Part shown: positions 1 to 7,996 of the stretch, one piece after another | Position numbering within the stretch: position 1 is the stretch's first letter | How the letters are laid out: each line of letters begins with the position of its first letter | NCBI GenBank assembly: GCA_002433055.1 | Contig: DJHJ01000014.1 | Coordinates: 186,001 to 250,000 of the forward strand | Length of the DNA: 64,000 bases | Direction: 5' to 3' | Origin: Acidobacteriia bacterium UBA6623 | GTDB lineage: Bacteria > Acidobacteriota > Terriglobia > Bryobacterales > UBA6623 | Position numbers and translations under genes: made by a program | Notes under the pieces: model-generated | Told to the model about the DNA's origin: nothing | What the model saw: only the letters and a program-made list of their open reading frames with translations | Database searches by the model: none

Positions 1-641
1 CGATCAATCTGTGGTCAGCAAATAAAGCTGTTAAGCGCGCAGAACATGCAGCTCGTGTATTGAGCGAGGTGATGGAAGCGAAGGACAAGGCAATTCCTCA
101 AGAGCTTCTTTCCAGGTCTCACTGTGTTGCGATAATTCCAGGCATGAAAAAAGTGGGATTCGGTTTCGGCGGCAAATATGGCAGAGGTGTACTAAACTGC
201 CGTGGCAAAGAGGGGAAAGGATGGACCGGTCCGTCAGCTATAAGGGTTGAGGGTGGCAGCTTTGGGTTTCAGATTGGTGGTAGCTCAACAGATGTAGTTT
301 TGCTGATTCTCAACGAACACGGCAAACACAAGCTGCTAAGCAGCAAATTTACTTTAGGGGCTGATGCATCGGTAGCTGGTGGTCCGGTGGGTCGTACTGC
401 ACAGGCACAAACTGATGTTCAAATGCGTGCTGAGATTCTTTCCTATTCTCGCTCTCGAGGCGTTTTTGCTGGCGTTTCAGTGGAAGGTGCTACGTTGCGA
501 CCAGACTCACAAGCGAATATGAAAATCTATGGTAGAAAAGTTTCCGCCAAACAGGTTTTGCTAGGTGAAGTTCCCTCTCCGCCATCGACTGAAAAACTTA
601 CAACCACGTTAAACAAATATTCTTCATCAGAGCACAGGTAA
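1..641 (+). CDS. SYLF/YSC84-family lipid-binding protein (5' end outside window)
   Basis: The frame is open from the first full codon (base 3), and the residues before the TTG at 60 continue the family pattern (AEHAARVLSEVM), so the gene starts upstream of the window. Family motifs follow: an IP-x-ELL helix, then VAIIPGMKKVGFGFGG and GKYGRGVL, as in bacterial proteins related to yeast Ysc84 and SH3YL1. Known members of the SYLF family bind phosphoinositides or other lipids; bacterial members are usually small secreted or periplasmic proteins of unclear role. The signal peptide cannot be seen because the N-terminus is missing. The gene converges on sppA, whose stop lies about 70 bases away. 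Confidence 0.8.
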   Translation, partial: INLWSANKAVKRAEHAARVLSEVMEAKDKAIPQELLSRSHCVAIIPGMKKVGFGFGGKYGRGVLNCRGKEGKGWTGPSAIRVEGGSFGFQIGGSSTDVVLLILNEHGKHKLLSSKFTLGADASVAGGPVGRTAQAQTDVQMRAEILSYSRSRGVFAGVSVEGATLRPDSQANMKIYGRKVSAKQVLLGEVPSPPSTEKLTTTLNKYSSSEHR

Positions 642-713
642 AGAATATCTATTCGGACAGGGCGTGAGTCTTCTTATCTCACAATGGTGAAATGGGTTGT
701 TTAAGGTGCAGAA

Positions 714-2462
714 TCAGCGAACCTCAATCGAGTATGGAGCTATCTGCATTAGTCCACCACGGAATAATACGGGCCAAGGCAATGAACCGTGGAAACTATT
801 GAAAGAAGAGTTAACATGCTTGACAATTGCAGACTTCAAGGTTTGCCAATCTCCTTCCAGTAATAGGCTAAAAAAATCTTTTGGAGCCGGGTAGGGGATT
901 AGTGTCACATCTTGTTTCGAGTCAAGGCCGGCGGTTTTCTTTGCCATTTCGATAGCTCGATCGAATCCTCCTAGTTCATCAATCAAGCCGTTAGTGTGTG
1001 CTTGGCTACCTACCCACGTGCGACCTTGAGCGAGCTTATCAACTTCTTTCCATGTGCGTCCTCGAGATTCAGCTACTTTACGAACAAATGTGCTGTAGAA
1101 AGCATCCATATCATCGCGTGCTTTTTTTCTTTCTTGGGGTGAAAACCCTCTGTAATCGCTCAGACTTGCCGCATGCCGCCCACGCGTGATAATTTCCTTA
1201 TTTATCCCTAGCTTGTCGTACAGTCCACGCAGGTTGAACTTGCCATAGACGACTCCGATAGATCCTGTAATCGTGCCGGGATAAGCCAATACTGGAGAGT
1301 TGGCCATAGCAATATAGTAGCCACCTGAAGCTGCTGTGTCAGAGAGTGAAAAAATGATGGGTTTTTTTTCGCGCAGCTTATGCATCGCACGCCATATTCG
1401 GTCAGAGGCGAAAGCATCACCGCCTGGCGAGTCGATGCGAACAATGACAGCCTTAATGTTTTCATCGGTAGCAACTTTTCGAAGGACCCGAATGAAGCCA
1501 TTCGCCCCAAGAATATCCGAACCAAAAACAGAATCTATCTCGGTGTCTCCGCTCATAATGCTGCCGACTGCGTAGATAACAGCAATGAGGGGTTTTTCCT
1601 CGCGGTGCATTGAATCGAGGGAAACTGTTTTGTATTGCGATAGATTGACCTCATTCAGCTTGTCCAGTCCTAAGTTGTGTTCGAAACTGTCTCGGAATTC
1701 GTCCTCATATTGGAGAGTATCTACCAAGCCCGCATCGAAGGCTTGTTTTTGAACAAAAGGGCCAGCGTCAATTACATTGCGTAGCTCATTGATTTTCATA
1801 TTGCGTGCCGAAGCAACCGCGGTAAGAAATTGGCCGTAAGTTTCATCCAGCACGGAGTTGACAACTTTGCGGAAAGGTTTGGACATTGAGGATCGTGACC
1901 AGGGCTCAGCGAAACTCTTATATTTGCCAATTCGTTCCAGTTCAGCCTTGACGCCGATTTTGTCAAATGTACCCTTGTAAAAGGAGATTTCTGCATGCAG
2001 ACCTTTGACGTCGAGCAAAGATTCTGGACTAGTTGCAATTTCGTCGGCAGCCACGGCGATGTAATAGTCAAGAACTGACGCACCTTCGAGAAAAGCTCGA
2101 ATGGGCTTACCTGATTTTTTGAAATTTTGGATAACCCACCGAAGTTCCTGAGCCTTGCCCCAACCTATTCGTATCCCGCCACAGTAGAGTGCCACAGCAA
2201 CGATGCGGTCATCTTTGGCTGCCTTCTGAAAAGCTTGATGAATTTCAAGCAGTGTTGGCATTGTTGCAGCATTCCACCCGCCAAAGTTGAATGCGACGTC
2301 GGTACGTTCGGGAATAGAGCCGTGTAAATTGACCACCAACACCGAGTCATTTTCGATGAATGGTGGGGTAGTTCCAGCCGTGACGGCTACAAGAATCAGC
2401 ATTCCAAATAACAGAAATACCAGCACCGCTCCTGTGAAGATCCCTAGCAGATATTTGACCAT
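714..2462 (-). CDS. sppA: Signal peptide peptidase SppA, 67K type
   Basis: Membrane-anchored serine protease that degrades cleaved signal peptides in the cytoplasmic membrane. The N-terminus carries one hydrophobic helix (YLLGIFTGAVLVFLLFGML). Two ClpP-like S49 domains follow, as in the long E. coli type (618 residues; here 582-586). Counting from the GTG at 2474, the catalytic lysine is K186 in KYKSFAEPW and the nucleophile is S383 in TAASGGYY. The second domain also has IDSPGG. I prefer the ATG at 2462, which gives MVKYLLG and has a GAGTGGG stretch upstream; the GTG at 2474 adds four residues. It is divergent from the RRM gene. Confidence 0.93.
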   Translation of the reverse strand: MVKYLLGIFTGAVLVFLLFGMLILVAVTAGTTPPFIENDSVLVVNLHGSIPERTDVAFNFGGWNAATMPTLLEIHQAFQKAAKDDRIVAVALYCGGIRIGWGKAQELRWVIQNFKKSGKPIRAFLEGASVLDYYIAVAADEIATSPESLLDVKGLHAEISFYKGTFDKIGVKAELERIGKYKSFAEPWSRSSMSKPFRKVVNSVLDETYGQFLTAVASARNMKINELRNVIDAGPFVQKQAFDAGLVDTLQYEDEFRDSFEHNLGLDKLNEVNLSQYKTVSLDSMHREEKPLIAVIYAVGSIMSGDTEIDSVFGSDILGANGFIRVLRKVATDENIKAVIVRIDSPGGDAFASDRIWRAMHKLREKKPIIFSLSDTAASGGYYIAMANSPVLAYPGTITGSIGVVYGKFNLRGLYDKLGINKEIITRGRHAASLSDYRGFSPQERKKARDDMDAFYSTFVRKVAESRGRTWKEVDKLAQGRTWVGSQAHTNGLIDELGGFDRAIEMAKKTAGLDSKQDVTLIPYPAPKDFFSLLLEGDWQTLKSAIVKHVNSSFNSFHGSLPWPVLFRGGLMQIAPYSIEVR

Positions 2463-2747
2463 CAGAAAACCCACTCACCCCGTTATATTATGGTAAATCC
2501 GCGAAAGAGGTGCAGCGTTCACGCTGTTGATTATAGTTTACGATCCCGAGATATCGAAATTGTTCAAAATCAAGACGTTCACCAAACAACGACCTATCTA
2601 TCCCTCGAGATGGTACCCTTAGAGCCAGATCGTCATTTTAGGCGACGATTTCGGGTTCTGCTCACTTTGACTGAGCGACTCGTGCTAGTTGGAGATCGAA
2701 CTGACAAGGCGGAAGCCTCGACAGAAGATTTAGAATAGGAAAATTTG

Positions 2748-3032
2748 GTGAAAAGACTCTACGTAGGTAACTTAGCTTTTGGGGCTACGGAAGATGATGT
2801 CCGTACAGCCTTTGAGATGCACGGAGCGGTGGCGTCAGTACAGATTATTACTGACCGAGAGACGGGTCAATCCCGTGGCTTCGGCTTCATTGAAATGGAT
2901 GACGACGGTGCAGCCGAACAGGCTATTGCAGCTGTCAACGGTTCTGACATCGCAGGACGCAACGTCATTGTGAACGAGGCACGCCCTCGTCCAAGTCGCG
3001 ATGGTGGTGGTGGGCGCGGTGGCCGTTGGTAG
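2748..3032 (+). CDS. Single-RRM RNA-binding protein
   Basis: A small RNA-binding protein of about 94 residues, made of one RNA recognition motif and a short Gly/Arg tail (GGGGRGGRW). RNP2 is LYVGNL near residues 4-9 and RNP1 is RGFGFIEM near residues 43-50, both canonical. Proteins of this type in cyanobacteria and other bacteria are often cold-induced and bind single-stranded RNA. The start is GTG 2748, seven bases after AGGA (2737-2740), giving the typical MKRLYVGNL beginning; the adjacent TTG at 2745 is too close to the AGGA. The 285 bases upstream hold the divergent promoters towards sppA. A small hairpin (ATCGTC-N9-GACGAT, 2629-2649) lies there; its role is unknown. Confidence 0.9.
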   Translation: MKRLYVGNLAFGATEDDVRTAFEMHGAVASVQIITDRETGQSRGFGFIEMDDDGAAEQAIAAVNGSDIAGRNVIVNEARPRPSRDGGGGRGGRW

Positions 3033-3146
3033 TTACTGCTGTAATACCCCACAAGTGATGTCTTGTCACGGAGATGGCTCCGGTTGTTAGACAAACAATA
3101 CCTCGTTCAAACGTCTACGGCATTCAGCTAGCGGGGTGAATGTATA

Positions 3147-4250
3147 GTGACTGGGATATACATTTCTGTACCCTTTTGTCCTCAGAAGTGTACCTACTGC
3201 AACTTTGCTTCGGGTATCTTTCAGAGACATATAGTTGCTTCCTACCTGCGGGCGCTTGAAAGCGAAATCCGACATGGCGAGTGGATTCGCCCAGTTGACT
3301 CAGTCTATTTTGGTGGAGGCACACCAAGTTTGCTAGAGACCTCACAAATAGCATCTATTGTTGCCACACTTAATCCTATTGAAGAAGCCGAGATTACCCT
3401 CGAGGCTTCCCCGCTGACTCTTACACCAGAGAAAGTTCGCGCATGGGTGCGACTAGGTGTTAATCGCATCAGTTTGGGAGTGCAATCTTTTGTGCCGCGG
3501 GAAGCATTGGCGTCTGGACGGAAGCATACGCCCGAGGATGTTGGTCGCGAAATCCAAATTTTACAAGAAGCTGGCGTAAGTAATATCAATGTTGACTTGA
3601 TTGCCGGACTAGCTTATCAAAACGAAGCCAGCTGGGAAGTGTCTCTTGACTGGGTGGAACGAGTGCAACCCTCCCATGTATCCGTTTATATGCTTGAAGT
3701 AGACGACGAAAGTCATTTAGGTGAAGAGTTACGTACAGGTGGAAGACGATTTGACGCCGATCAGGTTCCCAATGAAGACCAAGTCGCCGAATTTTATGAG
3801 AGAGCTGTAGAGCGTCTCGAAACTATGGGTCTTAGGAGATACGAGATTTCAAACTTTGCTGCAAATGGTGACGAATCACAACACAATCTCAAGTATTGGA
3901 ATCTACAACCTTACATAGGGTTTGGTTCCGATGCTCACTCCTTCAGTGGCGAGCACCGTTGGCAAAATGTAAAAACCGCTGCTGAATATATAGAGAGAAC
4001 AACTAACGGGAAGAACCTACGAAGCAAAGAGTGGAAAGTGAGCGCAGAGCAAAGAAGCGAAGAAAAATTCATCACTGGACTACGTCAGATGGCTGGGATT
4101 AATCCAACTGATACGGAATGGAGACGTTACGCAGGAAGTTTGAACCGGTTGCATAGTCGTGGCTGGCTCTCAATCGCAGAAAATAGACGTATTCGGCTGA
4201 CATCAGAGGGTGTGATGTATTCAAATGAGGTTTTTCAGGAGTTTTTGTAG
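3147..4250 (+). CDS. hemW: HemW, radical SAM haem chaperone
   Basis: Radical SAM protein of the HemN/HemW family, 367 residues. Such short members are usually haem chaperones rather than coproporphyrinogen oxidases. The [4Fe-4S] motif CxxxCxxC is C11, C15 and C18 (CPQKCTYC), preceded by YISVPF as in HemW. The SAM-binding YFGGGTPSLL follows. Later blocks (GVNRISLGVQSF, NVDLIAGL, YEISNFA, HNLKYW, GFGSDAHSF) also match HemW. The start is GTG 3147. It lies 114 bases after the RRM gene on the same strand. CcmC, about 1.4 kb downstream, also handles haem, but nothing links the two directly. Confidence 0.93.
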   Translation: MTGIYISVPFCPQKCTYCNFASGIFQRHIVASYLRALESEIRHGEWIRPVDSVYFGGGTPSLLETSQIASIVATLNPIEEAEITLEASPLTLTPEKVRAWVRLGVNRISLGVQSFVPREALASGRKHTPEDVGREIQILQEAGVSNINVDLIAGLAYQNEASWEVSLDWVERVQPSHVSVYMLEVDDESHLGEELRTGGRRFDADQVPNEDQVAEFYERAVERLETMGLRRYEISNFAANGDESQHNLKYWNLQPYIGFGSDAHSFSGEHRWQNVKTAAEYIERTTNGKNLRSKEWKVSAEQRSEEKFITGLRQMAGINPTDTEWRRYAGSLNRLHSRGWLSIAENRRIRLTSEGVMYSNEVFQEFL

Positions 4251-4299
4251 CCGAGTGGTTCTTCAAACAACTGTTTTCCTCAATGGAAGGTGAGGACTC

Positions 4300-5346
4300 A
4301 TGGATAAATTCATTGATCTACGTAGTGACACCGTCACGAAGCCGACCTCGGCCATGCGTTTTGCGATGCTCGAGGCGGAGGTCGGTGATGATGTTTACGG
4401 TGAAGATCCAACAATAAATCGTCTCGAACGGTACGCCGCAGACATTGTTGGCAAACAGGCATCCCTGTTCGTGCCAACCGGCACGATGGGGAATCAGACT
4501 GCAATTTGCGTTCATACAAGACCGGGACAGGAGATCATTTGTGACGGTCGCTCTCACATTGTCCTTTACGAGATGGGCGGACCTGCAATCTTTGCGGCTT
4601 GTGTTACCAGGACTATTGCTACAGACGATGGGTTGCTCGATTGGGGTGTTATCGGATCGATGATTCGAGGACCTAGTGATCATTTTCAGGGCACTGGATT
4701 GATCGCGCTTGAGAATTCTCACAATGTTGCTGGTGGTCGTGTATATCCTCAGGAGAATGTCGCCGACATTTGTGATAAGGCACATGCTGAAGGTGTTCCA
4801 GTGCACATGGACGGAGCTCGTATTTTTAATGCTGCAGCACACTTAAATATAACCCCCGCTGAGATTGCTGCACCTGTAGATTCAGTAATGTTTTGCCTTT
4901 CAAAAGGTTTGGGAGCTCCAGTTGGATCCATGCTGGCGGGCAGCCGTAGTTTCATTGAGCAAGCCCGACGTGTTCGGAAAGGTTTGGGAGGTGGAATGCG
5001 ACAGGCTGGTGTGTTAGCTGCTGCTGGACTAGTTGCCCTGAAGGAATCGCCAGCTAAGATTCCCGCTGATCATGCTAACGCCCAATACTTAGCTACGTCA
5101 TTGGCTAACGTGCCCGGTATTGTGATTGATCCGTCTATCGTTGAGACTAATATTTTGTTTTTGGACTGTGCTCAAAGTGGCATGGAGGCGTTTGAGCTTT
5201 CCCGTCGCCTTAGGGAAAAAGGCGTCCTTGCAAATGCGGTAAGTGCTACCAGAATGCGTCTGGTAACCCATCGTGATGTAAGCCACGAAGATTGCGCCGT
5301 AGCAGTCAATTTTATGCGCGATATTCTAAACGCTAGAACCATCTAA
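4300..5346 (+). CDS. ltaE: Low-specificity L-threonine aldolase
   Basis: PLP enzyme that splits L-threonine or L-allo-threonine to glycine and acetaldehyde. The fold type I sequence starts FIDLRSDTVTKPT, as is typical of the GLY1/LtaE family. It continues with EVGDDVYGEDPT, the PTGTMGNQ loop and HMDGARIFNAA. The PLP lysine is K202 in LSKGLGAPVGS. At 348 residues it has the usual family length. The start ATG 4300 has GGTGAGG just upstream. There is a 49-base gap after hemW. Confidence 0.93.
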   Translation: MDKFIDLRSDTVTKPTSAMRFAMLEAEVGDDVYGEDPTINRLERYAADIVGKQASLFVPTGTMGNQTAICVHTRPGQEIICDGRSHIVLYEMGGPAIFAACVTRTIATDDGLLDWGVIGSMIRGPSDHFQGTGLIALENSHNVAGGRVYPQENVADICDKAHAEGVPVHMDGARIFNAAAHLNITPAEIAAPVDSVMFCLSKGLGAPVGSMLAGSRSFIEQARRVRKGLGGGMRQAGVLAAAGLVALKESPAKIPADHANAQYLATSLANVPGIVIDPSIVETNILFLDCAQSGMEAFELSRRLREKGVLANAVSATRMRLVTHRDVSHEDCAVAVNFMRDILNARTI

Positions 5347-5504
5347 GCTATCCAGTAGCTTGAGAACAGTAATGAAAATTGACTCAGGATTGTACACTGT
5401 CAAGCGTCATACACAGCTGCTCTATATTTAGTTTCGTTGTAAGATTAGTCCCCGGTGGAAGTTTTTGGAATACTCAGGTTTAATGGTTCTTGCGAACACC
5501 CTGA

Positions 5505-5579
5505 GCGGGAGTAGTTCAGCGGTAGAACGTCAGCTTCCCAAGCTGAATGTCGCGGGTTCGATCCCCGTCTCCCGCTCCA
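5505..5579 (+). tRNA. tRNA-Gly (anticodon CCC)
   Basis: Cloverleaf read by eye. The acceptor stem GCGGGAG (5505-5511) pairs with CTCCCGC (5569-5575). The D arm contains GTTCAGCGGTAGAAC. The anticodon stem TCAGC/GCTGA encloses the loop TTCCCAA, so the anticodon is CCC at 5537-5539, reading GGG. The T arm holds GGTTCGATCC. The discriminator is T, and CCA (5577-5579) is encoded in the DNA. The 158 bases before it, after the threonine aldolase gene, hold no gene that I can see. Confidence 0.96.
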
Positions 5580-5678
5580 GCCCCTTTGTTTTTTATTTCG
5601 GCTTGCGTTTTCCTACGAATGGAACGCACTCTTCAATTGCTAAACTAGTTGCAGTTATTCGGTGGAAGTAGAACAAAC

Positions 5679-6383
5679 GTGGTGGCCTATTCAGCTCAAA
5701 GAAATGCGGAAACTGTTTCTCTGGTGGGGGTGGTTTGCACAGCGGCCATGCTGACAGCTGCACTGTATCTGATATTTGTCTGGGCACCTAATGAACTAAC
5801 AATGGGCGTGGTGCAGCGCATCTTTTATTTCCATGTTCCTTCGGCATTTACTGCTTTTCTAGCATTTACTATCGGTGGAATTGCAAGTATTCAATATCTT
5901 CATAGACGAGAAAATCGATACGATAGCCTTTCAGTTGCTTGTAACGAGGTCGGGTTGGTTTTTGCTGTGGTCAATCTACTTACTGGCATGCTGTGGGCCA
6001 AACCAGTATGGGGAGTCTACTGGGCTTGGGATGCTCGTTTGACGACGATGTTGTTGTTAGCCCTGATTTACGGTGGATATCTGATATTGCGCAGCTCCAT
6101 TGACGATGATAATCGACGGGCTATTTGTTGTGCAGTGGTGTCGATTTTTGGCATGGTAGACATCCCTATCGTATACATGGCCAACAGATGGTGGCGAACG
6201 CAACACCCTCAACCGGTGATGTTTGATTCTGCGGGAGGTCTGGATGTCAACATGCGTGTTGTTCTCTACTGTACTTTCGTGGCGATGTGTGCTCTGCTGT
6301 GGGTCATGGTGCGTTCACGCAGTAGACTGGAAGATCTACGGAGAGAGAGTGACGCTCTTAGGCGCGAAGTATACGCGAGATAA
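5679..6383 (+). CDS. ccmC: CcmC, cytochrome c-type biogenesis haem-handling protein
   Basis: Membrane protein of the system I cytochrome c maturation machinery; CcmC delivers haem to the chaperone CcmE. Six hydrophobic segments are visible. The tryptophan-rich haem motif is WGVYWAWDAR, with flanking histidines in FYFHVPSAF and TQHP. I chose GTG 5679 because GGTGGAAG lies about ten bases upstream; the TTG at 5649 has no such site. The product is then 234 residues, normal for the family. CcmD follows 69 bases downstream, the usual order. No other ccm genes (A, B, E, F, G, H) are in this window, so the rest must lie elsewhere. Confidence 0.9.
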   Translation: MVAYSAQRNAETVSLVGVVCTAAMLTAALYLIFVWAPNELTMGVVQRIFYFHVPSAFTAFLAFTIGGIASIQYLHRRENRYDSLSVACNEVGLVFAVVNLLTGMLWAKPVWGVYWAWDARLTTMLLLALIYGGYLILRSSIDDDNRRAICCAVVSIFGMVDIPIVYMANRWWRTQHPQPVMFDSAGGLDVNMRVVLYCTFVAMCALLWVMVRSRSRLEDLRRESDALRREVYAR

Positions 6384-6452
6384 CGCTGGTCGAAATTATG
6401 TTCGTCGATTTTCACAACAGAATGTATTCCTGAAAGAAAGAGCGAGTCTGAC

Positions 6453-6608
6453 ATGGAAGAGAACTTAAAGTGGCTTTGGTATGCTTTCGGAACAGCTTGG
6501 GTTTTGCACGTCCTATACCTGGGTTCATTGTTGATTCGCACAAAAAAACTAGAACAACAGCTGCAGAACCTGAAGGCGTTGATAGAAGAAAACGACCGAA
6601 AAACTTAA
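6453..6608 (+). CDS. ccmD: CcmD-like small membrane protein, 51 residues
   Basis: A short gene directly after ccmC. It starts MEENLKWLWYAFGTAWVLHV, then has one membrane helix (about residues 8-28) and a charged, Leu/Gln-rich tail that would form a cytoplasmic helix (KKLEQQLQNLKALIEE). CcmD proteins are small single-span proteins that help release CcmE holo-protein from CcmABC. Their sequence is poorly conserved, so the call rests on position, size, topology and the aromatic-rich N-terminus. A purine-rich stretch (GAAAGAGCGAG) precedes the ATG. Confidence 0.8.
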   Translation: MEENLKWLWYAFGTAWVLHVLYLGSLLIRTKKLEQQLQNLKALIEENDRKT

Positions 6609-6722
6609 CCCTCTTTTCACCAACTCTACATTTTCCTGAGTGTTTCCTTGGTGTTCCTAGACCGATTTGGAGCCCACCATCATAGGCGTTTTGCAGAGCG
6701 AGCTGTGCTAGAGGTGTCTTAA

Positions 6723-7802
6723 TTACGGCAGGGTTGGTGCTTCAATTGGGTAATTGACATTTAACTCTTGCAAAAAAACGACAATGTCCGCTTTTTCTTC
6801 GTCGCTGAGGTTCGCATCTTTAGCATCCTTCAGATTTTTTTCGTCAAGCCATTTGTTAGCTTTGCCTCCACTTGCCATCAGATCGACCGCTTCTTCTAGA
6901 GTTGCGATACTGCCATCGTGAAAATACGGTGCTGATCTACCGACATCGAGCAGTGTCGGAGTTTTGAAGGCTCCTGTATCTTTTTCATCACCACTAACTT
7001 TGGAACGTCCTATGTCGGGATTCTTCTTATCCATACCAATGCCCACGTTGTGATATTGCAGGTCGGTTAGCAGGAGACCATCATGACAGTTGGTGCATTT
7101 TGCCTTCTCAGTGAAGATTTTCCACCCATTTTGAGCCCTTGTACTTAGTGCCGACTGGTCTCCATTGTTAAAACGTTCCCACGCTGAATCAGTGGCAACG
7201 ATGGTTCGCATGAAGGAGGCCACAGCTTGCGCTACAGTGTCAGGCGTGGCTGGTCCCCCAAATACTGATTGAAACTGCTCATGATAGCCAGGAATTTCAT
7301 TGAGGCTTTCACAGATTTGATCCATGTTTGGTGCACCATTCTTACCAGAGGCACCCATGTTACCGCCACTCCATGCACCTTTGACTTGTTTTTCCAGTGC
7401 ACCACTGCGGCCGTCCCAGTAGAGCTCAGAGTGGTATCCGACATTCCACAACGACGGACTTGATCGCGTCAGTGTTTTTTCAAATGCACCGATGGCAACA
7501 GGTTTGCCGTCCGTGAGTCCATATTCCTTGAGATGGCAGCTGTAGCAAGAGCGGCTTCCGTCACCACTAAGTCGCTGATCGTAATAAAGTTGTTTTCCGA
7601 GTGCAACTTTTTCCTCAGTCATAGGATTGTCCAGCGGTACTGGCATAGCTTCATAACCTTGCAGCTGTGGCCACGCTGGCTTTTCTGAGGAATGTTTTTC
7701 AGTGGGTGGGTTTCCACAACCAACAAAAACTACTGAGAAAATTGCAACAACCATTAAGATCCAAAAGTGACTTTTCACTTCAAAAAAGTTGCAGAGTGTC
7801 AT
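6723..7802 (-). CDS. Di-haem cytochrome c peroxidase (CCP/MauG family) lipoprotein
   Basis: Periplasmic, lipid-anchored peroxidase of the bacterial CCP/MauG family that would reduce hydrogen peroxide with electrons from small c cytochromes. A hydrophobic signal ends in the lipobox FVGC (C29). There are two haem c sites: CYSCH (C86, C89, H90) and CTNCH (C236, C239, H240). Between them lie the WDGR and family blocks with SFMRTI. The length is 359 residues. It is divergent from the S55 peptidase gene and convergent with ccmD, whose pathway would attach its haems. The 114 bases up to ccmD show no gene. Alternative: another MauG-like oxidase, since the two are hard to tell apart by eye. Confidence 0.9.
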   Translation of the reverse strand: MTLCNFFEVKSHFWILMVVAIFSVVFVGCGNPPTEKHSSEKPAWPQLQGYEAMPVPLDNPMTEEKVALGKQLYYDQRLSGDGSRSCYSCHLKEYGLTDGKPVAIGAFEKTLTRSSPSLWNVGYHSELYWDGRSGALEKQVKGAWSGGNMGASGKNGAPNMDQICESLNEIPGYHEQFQSVFGGPATPDTVAQAVASFMRTIVATDSAWERFNNGDQSALSTRAQNGWKIFTEKAKCTNCHDGLLLTDLQYHNVGIGMDKKNPDIGRSKVSGDEKDTGAFKTPTLLDVGRSAPYFHDGSIATLEEAVDLMASGGKANKWLDEKNLKDAKDANLSDEEKADIVVFLQELNVNYPIEAPTLP

Positions 7803-7996
7803 TTGATGTTTCCCCCAAGACTGCAGTTTGTACGAAACTACCTAAGGTATTGCCGTCAATTGTAGCTTTCAGATTATAGAGTGGCAAGGGGTTTAATTTG
7901 TGATACTGCTGTGTCATCGCAACAAGAGTCTTTGTGATGACCCCAGCTATTTCGGACGGGAGATACGTGTGAGTAAGCACTACAATAGGCTTAGCT

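Noticed and set aside
697..894. A plus-strand frame inside sppA
   Set aside because: Antisense to a well supported gene; no pattern of its own.
2490..2738. An 82-codon plus-strand frame upstream of the RRM gene
   Set aside because: No family pattern and no ribosome site; it lies in the divergent promoter space and has no hydrophobic or repeated structure.
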